The notes under the pieces were generated by a model. The model worked only from the letters and a program-made list of their open reading frames with translations. It had not been told where the DNA came from and searched no databases. Positions 42,519 to 51,390 of a DNA stretch of 58,574 bases are shown one piece after another. How positions within the stretch are numbered: position 1 is the first letter of the stretch; every line of letters starts with the position of its first letter. The position numbers and the translations under genes are program-made. This DNA is from Methylibium sp. GTDB taxonomy: Bacteria > Pseudomonadota > Gammaproteobacteria > Burkholderiales > Burkholderiaceae_C. The stretch is taken from positions 1 to 58,574 of the forward strand of contig PNNH01000033.1 of assembly GCA_013824165.1 (NCBI GenBank), in the 5' to 3' direction.

Positions 42519-43487
42519 ATGGAACAAACCGATAACGTCCACGGCCTTCAACGTGTAAGTCCCATCAAGGGCGCAATCTTCAAAGAGCCACTGGAGACTA
42601 TGCTTGCCAGCTTCAAGATTGCCTGTGAGTGGCTGACGGAAATCGGCATCCCGACCGGCGCAACGCGCTACGGAAAATATCAACGCATCTTCGACAAGTG
42701 CTTTTCTTCTCCGCCCGGGACGGCTGCTCTCGATTTCACAGAGGAAAGCAAGGTCGCGTTTGAAAACGCCTATGAAGAGGCCAATGAGTTGGTTCGTCTC
42801 CATGCAGACCTGACACGTATCGCCTCGCAAGATTTTCTCAACCAGATTAAGGTTGTAGGCTCTGGACAGGAGTTCCGGGCGAACGTCGACAACGACCAGG
42901 CAAGAGACTTTCTATTCGAGCTCTCCACGGCTGCGCGCTTTATCAGAGCCGGCTATCACGTGGCTCTGAATACGATTAGCGACATAGTCGTGACGCTTGA
43001 TGACAAGGCCGAGCTTCACGTTGAATGCAAACGCCTCAAATCGGCCAATCGCATCGAGAAAAACCTGAAGAAGGCCCACTCGCAACTAAATGAACGAATG
43101 GTGCGGGCTCCAAAGGGCAGCTTCGGCATGGCTGCGCTCGATTTCACGGACCTGTTGCCTCCTAGACCAAACTTGGTCCTCCCCAGCTTCGAGCTTGCAT
43201 CGCGTCAACTTGCAGCACGGCTGGCGGTGGTCCTGCAAGCCAATCAGGACGCCCTAACGAGAGTTAGGCCAACTCCATGGAATATTGGTGTGCTGTGCAG
43301 TGCTATCGGAATGTATTACTTTACTGATAGAGGCACGGGCCTTGACGGCTTGTCCTATGCTCGCCATACCAGCTACATCCAATACCTTCCAGCTGGAACA
43401 ATAGGCGCCGCTTTCCTTCGAAACGTGGCCGAGACCTTGAAGGGTCAAGACATTTACAGGGACAGTCTGCCGTTTCAAAGCCTTTGA
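42519..43487 (+). CDS. Predicted stand-alone PD-(D/E)xK nuclease
   Basis: 322 residues from ATG 42519 (MEQTDNVHGLQRVSPIKG). The N-terminal 115 residues are helical. The middle region ARDFLFELSTAARFIRAGYHVALNTISDIVVTLDDKAELHVECKRLKS has the hallmarks of a restriction-endonuclease-like fold: an early Glu helix, Asp in SDIVV and Glu-x-Lys in HVECKRL. A helical C-terminal domain follows. No known defence family is named with confidence. It stands between the OLD pair and the TIR gene and is transcribed towards the TIR gene, 342 bp apart. Confidence 0.7.
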   Translation: MEQTDNVHGLQRVSPIKGAIFKEPLETMLASFKIACEWLTEIGIPTGATRYGKYQRIFDKCFSSPPGTAALDFTEESKVAFENAYEEANELVRLHADLTRIASQDFLNQIKVVGSGQEFRANVDNDQARDFLFELSTAARFIRAGYHVALNTISDIVVTLDDKAELHVECKRLKSANRIEKNLKKAHSQLNERMVRAPKGSFGMAALDFTDLLPPRPNLVLPSFELASRQLAARLAVVLQANQDALTRVRPTPWNIGVLCSAIGMYYFTDRGTGLDGLSYARHTSYIQYLPAGTIGAAFLRNVAETLKGQDIYRDSLPFQSL

Positions 43488-43829
43488 AGTGTGTACACAC
43501 AAGATGGACGCGCGGCTGCTTCTTCCTCGTTCGTAAAGCGAAGGCGATATACGCCGGTCGACCGACGCACTGATCTCGTCCAGCTAGCCTACATGCAAGC
43601 CGCCGGCCACCACCAACGGGTCTTGGCCGGGTCGAGCCCGCCAGCTTTCGGAATTGCTCGCCCTGAAGCGGCCACTCAGGACGCAAACTTTGAGCGACTG
43701 CTCTCGGGCGATGACGTTGGTCGAGCGGGCACCCGCAACCGGCCAGAAGCGGCCGATCACGGGTGTCTGGTTTAAGGTAGGCTGGTCGCCGCCACGCACG
43801 TCGAACGTAAGTCTTCACGGAAGGATCGC
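43488..43829. other. Intergenic region before the TIR gene
   Basis: 342 bp. No gene with a ribosome site was found; possible decayed coding sequence in several short frames. The TIR promoter must lie in its distal part. Confidence 0.35.
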
Positions 43830-45107
43830 ATGCAACTCTCCATGTCAAACGCTAAGAGGTTTCAAGTCGCGCTCTCGTTCGCTGGGGAGAACCGCGCATA
43901 CATCGAAGAGGTGGCTCGCGCCCTCCAGGAGATGCTTACGCCATCCTCCGTGTTCTACGACAACTACTACATCCACGAGCTTGCACGCCCAAACCTAGAC
44001 ACATATCTACTAGGAATATATAGAGACGATTCCGAACTAATTGCAGTTTTTTTGTGCGAAAAGTACCCGACGAAAGATTGGTGCGGCCTCGAATGGCGAG
44101 CGGTGCGGGACATGATAAAGACCCGTCAGTCTGCGGACATCATGCCTTTCGTTTTCGGGGACTTTGACCTGCAGATTGAGGGATTGTTGTCGATCGACGG
44201 GTACATTCGGGTCGATAGCCGGGAGCCGATAGATGTAGCTGAGCTCATCGTCAAGCGGATCGAACTTCGAGTGGAAAGCAAGGAATCGAAGGAACTTGTC
44301 GAGCTAGTTTTGGATGAAAGTTTCGCCACGTATACACAGGAACAGGTCGACAACGTTGCCAAGCTCGTCCGATCCATCTTGGGCGACAACGACGTCCGAA
44401 TACTGTCAAAACGAAGAGGAAGTGTCGTACTAACCTTGTTGCTCAGGAAGGGCCTGGTCAATGCCCTAGTAAATGCGGCCCAGTCAGGAGCACTGGATTC
44501 TCTAAATTTGTTGGCGATAAGACAGGCAGGAAGGGCGCTACTAGAGCGGAGTGGCACGCGTCGTTCGAGCGAAGCAACGGTTCATCTTGCCCACCGAATT
44601 CAGAGCTCCCGAGCTGGAGTCCTTTGGGGTGCTCGCGCACTTGCCTCAAACATACTCGTCTCGTTGCTTTACGATTTGCATGGCCGCGAACGAGCAGGGT
44701 TGTCTTCCGAGCAATGCGGGAATGTGAAGGCATGCCTTTCAAAGCTCATATCCTCACGTCATATGAATAGCTCAATATTCCACTCTCACTTAGTTAAGAA
44801 TGAGTTAGAAACACTGTTCCGGACATATGGGCAGTGGAATGACATAGCTGGCTTTAGCGATGAGGCATCGGCCTTGCGACATGCGAAATTGCAACAACTC
44901 CGCCTTCAACGCAGTAAGATTCAGCGGCAAATTGCTCGGAGAACTTTTGAGGCTGCTGATGAACTCTCGCGATCTGATGTGGAGTTCGAGTATTTTCAAG
45001 TCATGAGCACACTGTCGGCGTTTGAACATCTCGCAAATGAAAGCCAAGGGGCCTTTCCGATTCTGACGCGGGCATGTCAAACGATCCGCATCCGTAGTAA
45101 AGCATGA
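43830..45107 (+). CDS. TIR-domain protein, probable NADase effector
   Basis: 425 residues. ATG 43830 has GGAAGGA 4 bases upstream. The TIR domain (about 8-135) reads FQVALSFAGENRAYIEEVARAL, VFYDNYY, ELIAVFLCEKYPTKDWCGLEWRAV, with the Glu in WCGLEWRA at the expected catalytic position. A second small region (about 165-235: QVDNVAKLVRSILGDNDVRILSKRRGSVVLTLLL) resembles adaptor-type domains found beside bacterial TIR and STAND proteins. The rest is helical. TIR effectors typically deplete NAD on phage infection. Codon use is more AT-rich than the chromosome, consistent with transfer. No clear sensor partner lies beside it. Confidence 0.85.
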   Translation: MQLSMSNAKRFQVALSFAGENRAYIEEVARALQEMLTPSSVFYDNYYIHELARPNLDTYLLGIYRDDSELIAVFLCEKYPTKDWCGLEWRAVRDMIKTRQSADIMPFVFGDFDLQIEGLLSIDGYIRVDSREPIDVAELIVKRIELRVESKESKELVELVLDESFATYTQEQVDNVAKLVRSILGDNDVRILSKRRGSVVLTLLLRKGLVNALVNAAQSGALDSLNLLAIRQAGRALLERSGTRRSSEATVHLAHRIQSSRAGVLWGARALASNILVSLLYDLHGRERAGLSSEQCGNVKACLSKLISSRHMNSSIFHSHLVKNELETLFRTYGQWNDIAGFSDEASALRHAKLQQLRLQRSKIQRQIARRTFEAADELSRSDVEFEYFQVMSTLSAFEHLANESQGAFPILTRACQTIRIRSKA

Positions 45108-45385
45108 GCAGTCGCATGAGCCAGCGTCCCTCGGCAAGCTTCAACGTTGATTTACCGTTTAGAGGCATGTCGGGTCGAGGGGTCGACCGGCCGCTCAGGG
45201 TCGATCGCCGGCCCTGGTGAATGACCGCTGATGTGCGTCGAATCCAGCGCTCGTGTCGCGATGAGTTTTAGTAATGGCGACCGGCTGCTCACAGCCTTGA
45301 GCTGACTTCGCTGAGCATCTGAGACGGGCAATACCACTCCTCCTCCGCGCATCTTTTGCCGTAAAAGTTGGTCGCCGGGAAAGTT

Positions 45386-45619
45386 GAGCCAGGCAGCGCT
45401 GGGAGGCGCTCCTGCTCGCACTCAGCGATGAAGGTCCACCGTGGGTGTCGAACGGCCCTGCAGGCGGCCTTCACACCCGCCTGAGGCCCATTGGCCATCG
45501 CATCCCTGCACCGCCCTGCAGGCCCCCGGCAGCCCAGCGCCGATTCCGGCCACCGTGCCCCATCCATCGAAAAGTTCAGACTTGAATGAACAAAGTTCAG
45601 AGATGAGTGGTTTTCGACA
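45386..45619 (-). repeat. Right end of element B
   Basis: It contains the sites GTTCAGACTTGAAT (45574-45587) and GTTCAGAGATGAGT (45595-45608), the latter 11 bp from the terminus TTTTCGACA (45611-45619). The internal about 190 bp is similar to the right end of element A (19325-19551), including the CAGGCAGCGC and GGCGGCCTTC blocks. Confidence 0.8.
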
Positions 45620-45652
45620 ATGGTTTTCGACATGGTTTTCGACATTTCGACA
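45620..45652. repeat. Array of transposon right-end scars
   Basis: After ATGGT (45620-45624, right copy of the duplication) come TTTCGACA (45625-45632, displaced terminus of element A), then TGGTTTTCGACA (to 45644) and TTTCGACA (to 45652). Counting the terminus of B, TTCGACA occurs four times within 40 bp, whereas only two left ends survive. Confidence 0.75.
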
Positions 45653-45867
45653 ACAGCAGGCAGCGACTCGCGGGTCGCCCGGCTTGCAAGGCCGATTCGT
45701 GTGCATAAGTTCATGAGAGTTTTGCATACCCCCCTGGCCTGAGGCAGTTACAGCGCGATTACATTGGCGTGACAATGCTCATCCCGCTCCATCGAGCAGG
45801 TGGCCCAGACCGCGCCCCACCCATCGGCCGGAACTGCCTTCAGAGGCATCTCACCGCGACAAACGGT

Positions 45868-45907
45868 ATTGGGTCAGGCCCGGAACCCGCTCCGAGCCTG
45901 ACCCAAT
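45868..45907. repeat. REP-like hairpin in the pckG leader
   Basis: Perfect 12-bp arms, ATTGGGTCAGGC (45868-45879) and GCCTGACCCAAT (45896-45907), with a 16-base loop, 29 bp upstream of the pckG start. The GGGTCAGGC-type core is reminiscent of dispersed intergenic repeats in related genomes. It could also fold in the 5' leader of the mRNA. Confidence 0.55.
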
Positions 45908-45936
45908 TCCGCTTTTGTAAATTGATTGGGAACGCC

Positions 45937-47817
45937 ATGAACCAACCTGTGATGGAAGGCCTGCGCTTGAACGTGCCGGCCTATGTGAAGCACCAGCGTC
46001 TGATCGCCTGGGTGGCCGAGATCGCCGCGCTGACCGAAGCGCACGAGGTCTACTGGTGCGACGGCAGCCAGGCCGAGTACGACCGCCTGTGCGAACAGCT
46101 CGTCGCCGCCGGCACCTTCAAGCGCCTCAACCCGGTCAAGCGTCCCAACAGCTTCCTGGCCTGCTCCGACCCCAGCGATGTGGCGCGTGTCGAAGACCGC
46201 ACCTATATCTGCTCAGCCAAGAAGGAAGACGCCGGCCCGACCAACAACTGGATGGACCCGGCCGAGATGCGCGCTCTGCTGCAGACCGGTCAGAAGGACG
46301 GCACGCCGGCCCTGTTCAAGGGCAGCATGAAGGGCCGCACGCTGTATGTGGTGCCCTTCAGCATGGGCCCGATCGGCTCGCCGATCGCCCACATCGGCGT
46401 CGAGTTGTCCGACAGCCCCTATGTGGCCGTCAACATGCGCATCATGACCCGCATGGGCCGCGCCGTGCTGGACGTGCTGGGTGCCGATGGCACTTTCGTG
46501 CCCTGCGTGCACACCGTGGGTGCACCGCTGGAAGCTGGCCAGGCCGACGTTAAGTGGCCCTGCAACAAGACCAAGTACATCGTCCACTACCCCGAGACCC
46601 GCGAGATCTGGTCCTACGGTTCGGGCTACGGCGGCAACGCGCTGCTGGGCAAGAAGTGCTTCGCGCTGCGCATCGCATCAACCATGGGCCGCGACCAGGG
46701 CTGGCTGGCCGAGCATATGCTGATCCTGGGCGTGACCTCGCCCGAGGGCAAGAAGTACCACTTTGCCGCCGCCTTCCCCAGCGCCTGCGGCAAGACCAAC
46801 TTCTCTATGCTGATCCCGCCCAAGGCTTTCGACGGCTGGAAGGTGACCACCATCGGCGACGACATCGCCTGGATCAAGCCGCATGCCGACGGCCGCCTCT
46901 ATGCGATCAACCCGGAAGCCGGCTATTTCGGCGTCGCCCCGGGCACCAACACGCTGACCAACTACAACTGCATGGCCAGCCTGCACAGCAATGTGATCTT
47001 CACCAACGTTGCGCTGACCGATGACGGCGATGTGTGGTGGGAGTCGATGTCCGACACCCCGCCGGCTCACCTTATCGACTGGCAGGGCAACGACTGGACG
47101 CCCGAGATCGCCAAGCAGACCGGCGCCAAGGCCGCCCACCCGAATGCCCGCTTCACTGTCTCGGCGGTGAACAACCCCGCCCTGGATGCTGACTGGGACA
47201 ACCCGGCCGGCGTGCCGATCGACGCCTTCATCTTCGGCGGCCGTCGCTCGACGACCGTGCCGCTGGTGACCGAGGCGCGCGATTGGGTGGAAGGCGTCTA
47301 CATGGCTGCCACCATGGGCTCCGAGACCACCGCCGCGGCCGCCGGCCAGCAGGGCGTGGTGCGCCGCGACCCCTTCGCCATGCTGCCCTTCATGGGCTAC
47401 AACATGGCCGACTACTTCCAGCACTGGCTGGACCTGGGCAAGAAGCTGGCCGATTCAGGTGCCACGCTGCCCAAGATCTACTGCGTCAACTGGTTCCGCA
47501 AGGGCGCCGATGGCAAGTTCGTCTGGCCCGGTTACGGCGAGAACATGCGCGTGCTGAAGTGGATGCTGGACCGCATCGAGAACAAGGGCCACGGCGAAGA
47601 GCATGTGTTCGGCGTCACGCCGAGCTATGCCGACATCAACTGGAGCGGTCTGGATTTCTCGCAGGAGCAGTTCAACACCGCCACCGCGATCGACAAGGCC
47701 GCCTGGACGACCGAGCTGGGTCTGCACAAAGAGCTGTTCCAGCAGCTGGCCTACCACCTGCCAGCCGAGCTGCCGGCAACCATGAGCAAGATTGAGCAGC
47801 GCTTGGCTGCCGAGTAA
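45937..47817 (+). CDS. pckG: Phosphoenolpyruvate carboxykinase (GTP)
   Basis: 626 residues, right for the GTP-dependent family. Key motifs are [16 protein letters not shown] (kinase P-loop) and [12 protein letters not shown] (metal-binding Asp pair), with [15 protein letters not shown] and [14 protein letters not shown] in the C-terminal half. It converts oxaloacetate plus GTP to PEP in gluconeogenesis in the cytoplasm. ATG 45937 with TGGGAA upstream was chosen; the in-frame extension to 45769 runs through the REP-like hairpin and does not look like protein. It is monocistronic, closed by a strong terminator. The transposon scars end 284 bp upstream, so distal promoter elements may be altered. 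Confidence 0.97.
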   Translation: MNQPVMEGLRLNVPAYVKHQRLIAWVAEIAALTEAHEVYWCDGSQAEYDRLCEQLVAAGTFKRLNPVKRPNSFLACSDPSDVARVEDRTYICSAKKEDAGPTNNWMDPAEMRALLQTGQKDGTPALFKGSMKGRTLYVVPFSMGPIGSPIAHIGVELSDSPYVAVNMRIMTRMGRAVLDVLGADGTFVPCVHTVGAPLEAGQADVKWPCNKTKYIVHYPETREIWSYGSGYGGNALLGKKCFALRIASTMGRDQGWLAEHMLILGVTSPEGKKYHFAAAFPSACGKTNFSMLIPPKAFDGWKVTTIGDDIAWIKPHADGRLYAINPEAGYFGVAPGTNTLTNYNCMASLHSNVIFTNVALTDDGDVWWESMSDTPPAHLIDWQGNDWTPEIAKQTGAKAAHPNARFTVSAVNNPALDADWDNPAGVPIDAFIFGGRRSTTVPLVTEARDWVEGVYMAATMGSETTAAAAGQQGVVRRDPFAMLPFMGYNMADYFQHWLDLGKKLADSGATLPKIYCVNWFRKGADGKFVWPGYGENMRVLKWMLDRIENKGHGEEHVFGVTPSYADINWSGLDFSQEQFNTATAIDKAAWTTELGLHKELFQQLAYHLPAELPATMSKIEQRLAAE

Positions 47818-47848
47818 GCACTAACAACTCCACACTTCGCGAATTAAA

Positions 47849-47877
47849 AAGCCCGCTCTCGAGCGGGCTTCTTTTTT
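47849..47877 (+). terminator. Rho-independent terminator of pckG
   Basis: AAGCCCGCTC (47849-47858) pairs with GAGCGGGCTT (47861-47870), followed by CTTTTTT. It also functions towards the minus strand, where AAAAAGCCC flanks it. Confidence 0.93.
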
Positions 47878-47922
47878 CCTGTCCCAGCCGGCGCTTGCTG
47901 CGGCCGGTGCCATGCGCTGCGT

Positions 47923-48162
47923 TCAGTCGCGGCGCGCGTTGGCGGCACGCAGTTCGGCGGCAAACGAGGGCATGCTGTGCTCATAGGTTTCGGCCAGAGC
48001 CAGCAGTTCGCGCTCGGCGCGGCGCTCGGCGGCAGCAGCCAGATTGGCCTTGACGCGGGCGATCAGGTGCAGCCAGATGCGGGCGCCGATCGAGGTGAAG
48101 GAACCGCCGTGGCGGATGCTGCGCTGCAGGGGCAGACCGAAGGTGTGGGAAGCGATGCTCAT
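47923..48162 (-). CDS. Hypothetical small helical protein
   Basis: 79 residues: MSIASHTFGLPLQRSIRHGGSFTSIGARIW followed by an amphipathic, Ala/Glu/Arg-rich helix (LIARVKANLAAAAERRAERELLALAETYEHSMPSFAAELRAANARRD). It resembles small DUF1127-type or membrane-surface proteins only loosely; no family is assigned. It is divergent from the LysR gene at 48298 (135-bp intergenic with two dyads) and is therefore its probable target. Convergent with pckG across the terminator. Confidence 0.65.
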   Translation of the reverse strand: MSIASHTFGLPLQRSIRHGGSFTSIGARIWLHLIARVKANLAAAAERRAERELLALAETYEHSMPSFAAELRAANARRD

Positions 48163-48213
48163 GGCGGGTGAAATCCTGTGTTTGGACTCTTTTGGAGTCG
48201 ATGGCGCCAAGTA

Positions 48214-48227
48214 TGGGGTAAACCCCA
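48214..48227. promoter_or_regulatory. Inverted repeat TGGGGT-AA-ACCCCA in LysR divergent promoter
   Basis: Perfect 6-bp arms with 2-bp spacer. A second dyad GACTC-TTTTG-GAGTC lies at 48185-48199. Both fall between the divergent LysR (48298) and small protein (48162) genes, so they are candidate LysR sites. Confidence 0.45.
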
Positions 48228-48297
48228 GTGTTGTCGCAAATGAAATCTTTGAATCAGAGATATAAACAGAACGAATGACGCAGCCTCGGGCACGGCA

Positions 48298-49260
48298 ATG
48301 AACTTCCGCAACCTGGACCTCAACCTCTTGAAGGTGTTCGACGCCGTAATGGCTGAGCGCAGCCTCACGCGTGCGGCCAGCCGGCTGGCGATGACCCAGC
48401 CGGCGGTCAGCCATGCGCTGAAGCGCCTGCGCGAGGCCACTGGCGAGGAACTGTTCGTACGCCAGGCCTTCGGCATGAAGCCGACGCTGCGCGCCGAGAG
48501 CCTGTGGCCCGAGGTGCGCAACGCGCTGGATCGGCTGCGCGCTGCGCTCGACCCCGGTGTGTACGAACCCACGCAGGAAGAGTTCACTTTCCGGATCGCA
48601 ATGGCCGACGCCACGGCCGCGCTGATCCTGCCGCCGCTGGTCGCCCGTCTCGAAACCGAAGGCGCGCTGGCCAACATCCATGTGCTGCCGCTGACCACGC
48701 GCGACCCGCGCGCCATGCTGGAGCAAGGCGAAGCCGATCTGGCGCTGGGCTATTTTCCCGGCGCGGTGGCTGCGCTGAAGTCGCAAGGCGAGATGGCGCT
48801 GATGCGCCAGCACCGGCTGTATGAGAGCGACTATGTCTGCATCATGCGGCGCGGCCACCCGCTGGCGAGCAGCACACTCGATCTGGACACCTACTGTGCC
48901 GCGCGCCACCTCCTGGTCAGTTTTTCAGGGCGCCCGCACGGCTTCGTCGACGAGGCGCTGGCCTCGATGGGCCGCAGCCGGCGCATCGTGCTGACCGTCA
49001 ATCAGTTCTTCACGGCCGGTCGGGTCGTGGCCCAGTCGGACCTGCTGACGGTCTTGCCGGTGTCGTTCATCGAGGCCACCGGCTACAAGCAGCAGCTGGC
49101 TGAGCGGCCGCTGCCCATGCCGCTGGGACGCGTACATGTAGACATGCTCTGGCATCTGCGCAACGACGGTCGCAGCGCCCAGCGCTGGCTGCGTGCCTGC
49201 CTGATCGATGCTGCCAAGCAGGCCAATCTGGGCACGAACGAGGCGACAATCGCGACATGA
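48298..49260 (+). CDS. LysR family transcriptional regulator (NodD/PcaQ-like subgroup)
   Basis: 320 residues. [66 protein letters not shown] is the HTH plus recognition segment of the subgroup whose proteins begin NLxxxDLNLLxVFDALxxERSxTRAA. An effector-binding domain follows to about residue 305. It overlaps the downstream UPF0149/SEC-C gene by 4 bp (ATGA), an unusual partner. The divergent small protein gene at 47923-48162 shares its promoter region. Effector unknown. Confidence 0.92.
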   Translation: MNFRNLDLNLLKVFDAVMAERSLTRAASRLAMTQPAVSHALKRLREATGEELFVRQAFGMKPTLRAESLWPEVRNALDRLRAALDPGVYEPTQEEFTFRIAMADATAALILPPLVARLETEGALANIHVLPLTTRDPRAMLEQGEADLALGYFPGAVAALKSQGEMALMRQHRLYESDYVCIMRRGHPLASSTLDLDTYCAARHLLVSFSGRPHGFVDEALASMGRSRRIVLTVNQFFTAGRVVAQSDLLTVLPVSFIEATGYKQQLAERPLPMPLGRVHVDMLWHLRNDGRSAQRWLRACLIDAAKQANLGTNEATIAT

Positions 49261-50018
49261 CTACCGCTGCCGACCTGACCGACACCGAGTTCGCTGAACT
49301 CGATGAGTTGCTTGCCACCACGCCCGAGCCCCTGGAGGCGCTGGACGCGTCGATGCTGGACGGCTATCTGTGCGGCGTGATCGTGCAGCCGCGGCTGATC
49401 GACATCGAGGAATGGCTGCCCAACATCTTCGACTACGACGGCGGCGTGCTGCCCGAAAGCACCGATCCGAAATGGCTGGAACGCATCCGCGAACTGGTGG
49501 AGCGCCGCCACGCCGCGCTGAATCGCGCGCTGGTCGAGGATGGCTGGTTCGACCCGGTCGTGCTGGATCTGGACGCCGAGCCTGCGGAGACAGAAGAAGG
49601 CGCTGCAAGCGATGCCGAGCCCGCTGAGGATGCCGGCTACGCCGCGCTGAACCCGATCTCGCGCAGCCTGATGCCCTGGGTGGCCGGCTTCCAGCACGCC
49701 TGCCTGTGCTTCCCCGAACTCAGCGAGATGCCGGACGACGCGGTGATGGCGGCGCTGGCCCGTCTGTATCGCCACCTGCCGGCCGAGACGCCGGAAGAGA
49801 TCGAGATCGTCAGCACGCTGGACCGCGAGCATCCGCTCAAGGATCTGGACGATGCGATCGAGGAAATGGTCGTCACGGTGGCCGATCTCTGCGACCTGAC
49901 CGAAGCGCATCGCTACAAGGTCGAGACGCTGCGCCGCGAAGGCCCCAAGGTCGGTCGCAACGACCCCTGCCCCTGCGGCTCGGGGCGCAAGTACAAGCAA
50001 TGCCATGGCGCGAATTGA
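49257..50018 (+). CDS. UPF0149/YecA family protein with C-terminal SEC-C metal-binding motif
   Basis: 253 residues. The helical UPF0149 domain is visible as [36 protein letters not shown] and [18 protein letters not shown], and the last 25 residues carry the SEC-C zinc motif [17 protein letters not shown] (C-x-C-x8-C-H). SEC-C tails of SecA bind zinc and contact SecB and ribosomes, and YecA in E. coli interacts with ribosomes and Sec components. An acidic linker (about 108-125) splits the domain. Translationally coupled to the LysR gene. Confidence 0.92.
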   Translation: MTTAADLTDTEFAELDELLATTPEPLEALDASMLDGYLCGVIVQPRLIDIEEWLPNIFDYDGGVLPESTDPKWLERIRELVERRHAALNRALVEDGWFDPVVLDLDAEPAETEEGAASDAEPAEDAGYAALNPISRSLMPWVAGFQHACLCFPELSEMPDDAVMAALARLYRHLPAETPEEIEIVSTLDREHPLKDLDDAIEEMVVTVADLCDLTEAHRYKVETLRREGPKVGRNDPCPCGSGRKYKQCHGAN

Positions 50019-50051
50019 GCGCTCAGCTGAACGCCGCTTGAGCACCTACTG

Positions 50052-50831
50052 ATGCGGCTGCAGCTGCTGTCGGATCTCCACCTCGAGACCGAAGCCTACG
50101 AGGCACGCCCGGCGCCACAGGCCGAGGCGCTGGTGCTGGCCGGTGATGTGGACAGCAACTGGCGGGGCCTCGAGCAGTTTCGCGACTGGCCGGTGCCGGT
50201 GCTGTTCGTGCCCGGCAATCACGAGTTCGATGGTCGCGACATCGATCAGGCGCGTGGCGAACTGCATCAATACGCCCGCGAGCTGGGCTTCATCATGCTC
50301 GACGATGCCGAGCACATCCTCAGCGATGCGCAAGGGCGCCGGGTGCGCTTCGTCGGCAGCACGCGCTGGAGCGACTTCGATCTCTTCGGTGCCAGTCAGC
50401 GCGAGCGCGCCATGCGTGCAGCCGGCTACTTTCAGCGCGTGATGGGCGCGCGGCGCCACGGCCAGCCCTTTGACGCGGCGGCCGTGCGTGAGCTGGGCCT
50501 GCAGTGCCGCGACTGGCTGGAGCGCGCACTGGCCAAGAGCGAGCAGAGTCCAGACTGGGACGCCACCGTCGTGGTGACGCATTTCGGCCCGAGCATGCGC
50601 AGTGCCGATCCCCGCTACGGCGGCCAACCAGGCACGGCCAGCTTCTGCAACAACGACGAGGCCCTGATGCCGGGGGCTCGCCTGTGGCTGCATGGTCATC
50701 TGCATTGCCGCCATGAATACACACTGCAGGGCTGCCGGGTGCTCTGCAATGCGCGCGGGCATGTCCGCAAGGGCGAAGCTGACGGGCATGACGGCCAGCG
50801 GCTGATCGAGGTCTTCGACGCAGCGATTTGA
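50052..50831 (+). CDS. Calcineurin-like metallophosphoesterase
   Basis: 259 residues. The five family motifs are seen: SDLHLE (D-x-H), LVLAGDVDSN (GD), VPGNHEFDG (GNHE/D), VVTHFGPS (H) and HGHLHCRHEY (GHxH). It probably binds two metal ions and acts on a phosphodiester or nucleotide substrate in the cytoplasm; the specific substrate is unknown. It begins 33 bp after the SEC-C gene and may be in the same operon. Confidence 0.92.
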   Translation: MRLQLLSDLHLETEAYEARPAPQAEALVLAGDVDSNWRGLEQFRDWPVPVLFVPGNHEFDGRDIDQARGELHQYARELGFIMLDDAEHILSDAQGRRVRFVGSTRWSDFDLFGASQRERAMRAAGYFQRVMGARRHGQPFDAAAVRELGLQCRDWLERALAKSEQSPDWDATVVVTHFGPSMRSADPRYGGQPGTASFCNNDEALMPGARLWLHGHLHCRHEYTLQGCRVLCNARGHVRKGEADGHDGQRLIEVFDAAI

Positions 50832-50901
50832 CACGTCTCAAGAACAGCCTCTGTTCCTGTGTGAAACTAGCGTCAGACAAACCAAGCGAAGGAGCGCGAC
50901 C

Positions 50902-51324
50902 ATGAAGATTCTTGTGCCTGTTGACGGCAGCCCCTACACCAAGCGCATGCTGGCTTATCTGGCCGCTCACGATGAGTGGCTGGGTGGCCTGCACCAGTAC
51001 ACGGTGCTTCACTCCGTGCCGGCCGTGCCGCCGCGCGCCGCCGCCGTGCTCGACAAGGATGTGCTGAAGAGCTACTACGACGATGAGGCCGAGAAGGTGC
51101 TGAAGACGGTGCGTACCTTCTTCGGCAAGCAGAAGATTGCCGCCGAGTTCGTCGCCAAGGTCGGGCCTGCCGCCGACACCATTGTCAGCGTGCTGAAGAA
51201 GGGCAAGTACGACCTGGTCATCATGGGTTCGCACGGCCACAGCTCGCTGGGCAACCTGGTGCTGGGCTCAGTGGCCACCAAGGTGATGGCCCATAGCGAG
51301 ACACCGGTGCTGCTGGTCCGCTAA
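50902..51324 (+). CDS. Universal stress protein, single UspA domain
   Basis: 140 residues. MKILVPVDGSPYTKRMLAYLAAH starts the Usp fold, and MGSHGHSSLGNLVLGSVATKVMAHSETPVLLVR gives the ATP-binding G-x2-G-x9-G-S pattern. AGGAGCG precedes the ATG. It is followed directly by an intrinsic terminator. Separate from the tandem-domain protein at 14488-15381, with which it shares only family resemblance. Confidence 0.95.
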   Translation: MKILVPVDGSPYTKRMLAYLAAHDEWLGGLHQYTVLHSVPAVPPRAAAVLDKDVLKSYYDDEAEKVLKTVRTFFGKQKIAAEFVAKVGPAADTIVSVLKKGKYDLVIMGSHGHSSLGNLVLGSVATKVMAHSETPVLLVR

Positions 51325-51344
51325 GGCTGGCTCTGCCGCAAGAG

Positions 51345-51369
51345 AAACGGGCGCCGAGGCGCCCGTTTT
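51345..51369 (+). terminator. Rho-independent terminator after the universal stress gene
   Basis: ACGGGCGCC (51347-51355) and GGCGCCCGT (51358-51366) form a GC-rich 9-bp stem followed by TTT. The T-run is short but the stem is strong. Confidence 0.85.
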
Positions 51370-51390
51370 GCATTGTTGCCGGCGACGGCC

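Larger units (their letters stand above)
19552..45619. mobile_element. Element B: about 26.1-kb Tn7-like transposon with TnsABC, two TniQ proteins and defence cargo
   Basis: Ends are inverted: left TGTCGAAAACC plus GTTCATCTCTGAAC, right (reverse complement) TGTCGAAAACC plus ACTCATCTCTGAAC, 23 of 25 positions equal. Both ends carry further TTCA-N5-TGAA sites expected to bind TnsB. The element is bracketed by ATGGT on both sides. Inside are a regulator, tnsA, tnsB, tnsC, two tniQ genes, an IS21 copy and, towards the right end, restriction, nuclease, OLD and TIR genes. No tnsE, resolvase or cas gene was recognised. Confidence 0.88.

Noticed and set aside
19552-45619. CRISPR-associated transposon
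   Set aside because: Two TniQ proteins raise the idea, but no Cas6/7/8, Cas5 or Cas12k-like gene and no direct-repeat/spacer array was found anywhere in the element.
17158-45637. Perfect target duplication for element A
   Set aside because: CATGG on the left and TGGTT after the displaced right terminus do not match; only ATGG is shared if a terminal base is counted twice, so no duplication is claimed for A.
45769-45936. Longer N-terminus for pckG
   Set aside because: The extension passes through the 12-bp REP-like hairpin and is not protein-like; the ATG at 45937 gives the family N-terminus.
48163-48909. Long minus-strand frame opposite the LysR gene at 48298
   Set aside because: Shadow of the LysR gene in frame with the small 47923-48162 gene; only the last 79 codons look real.
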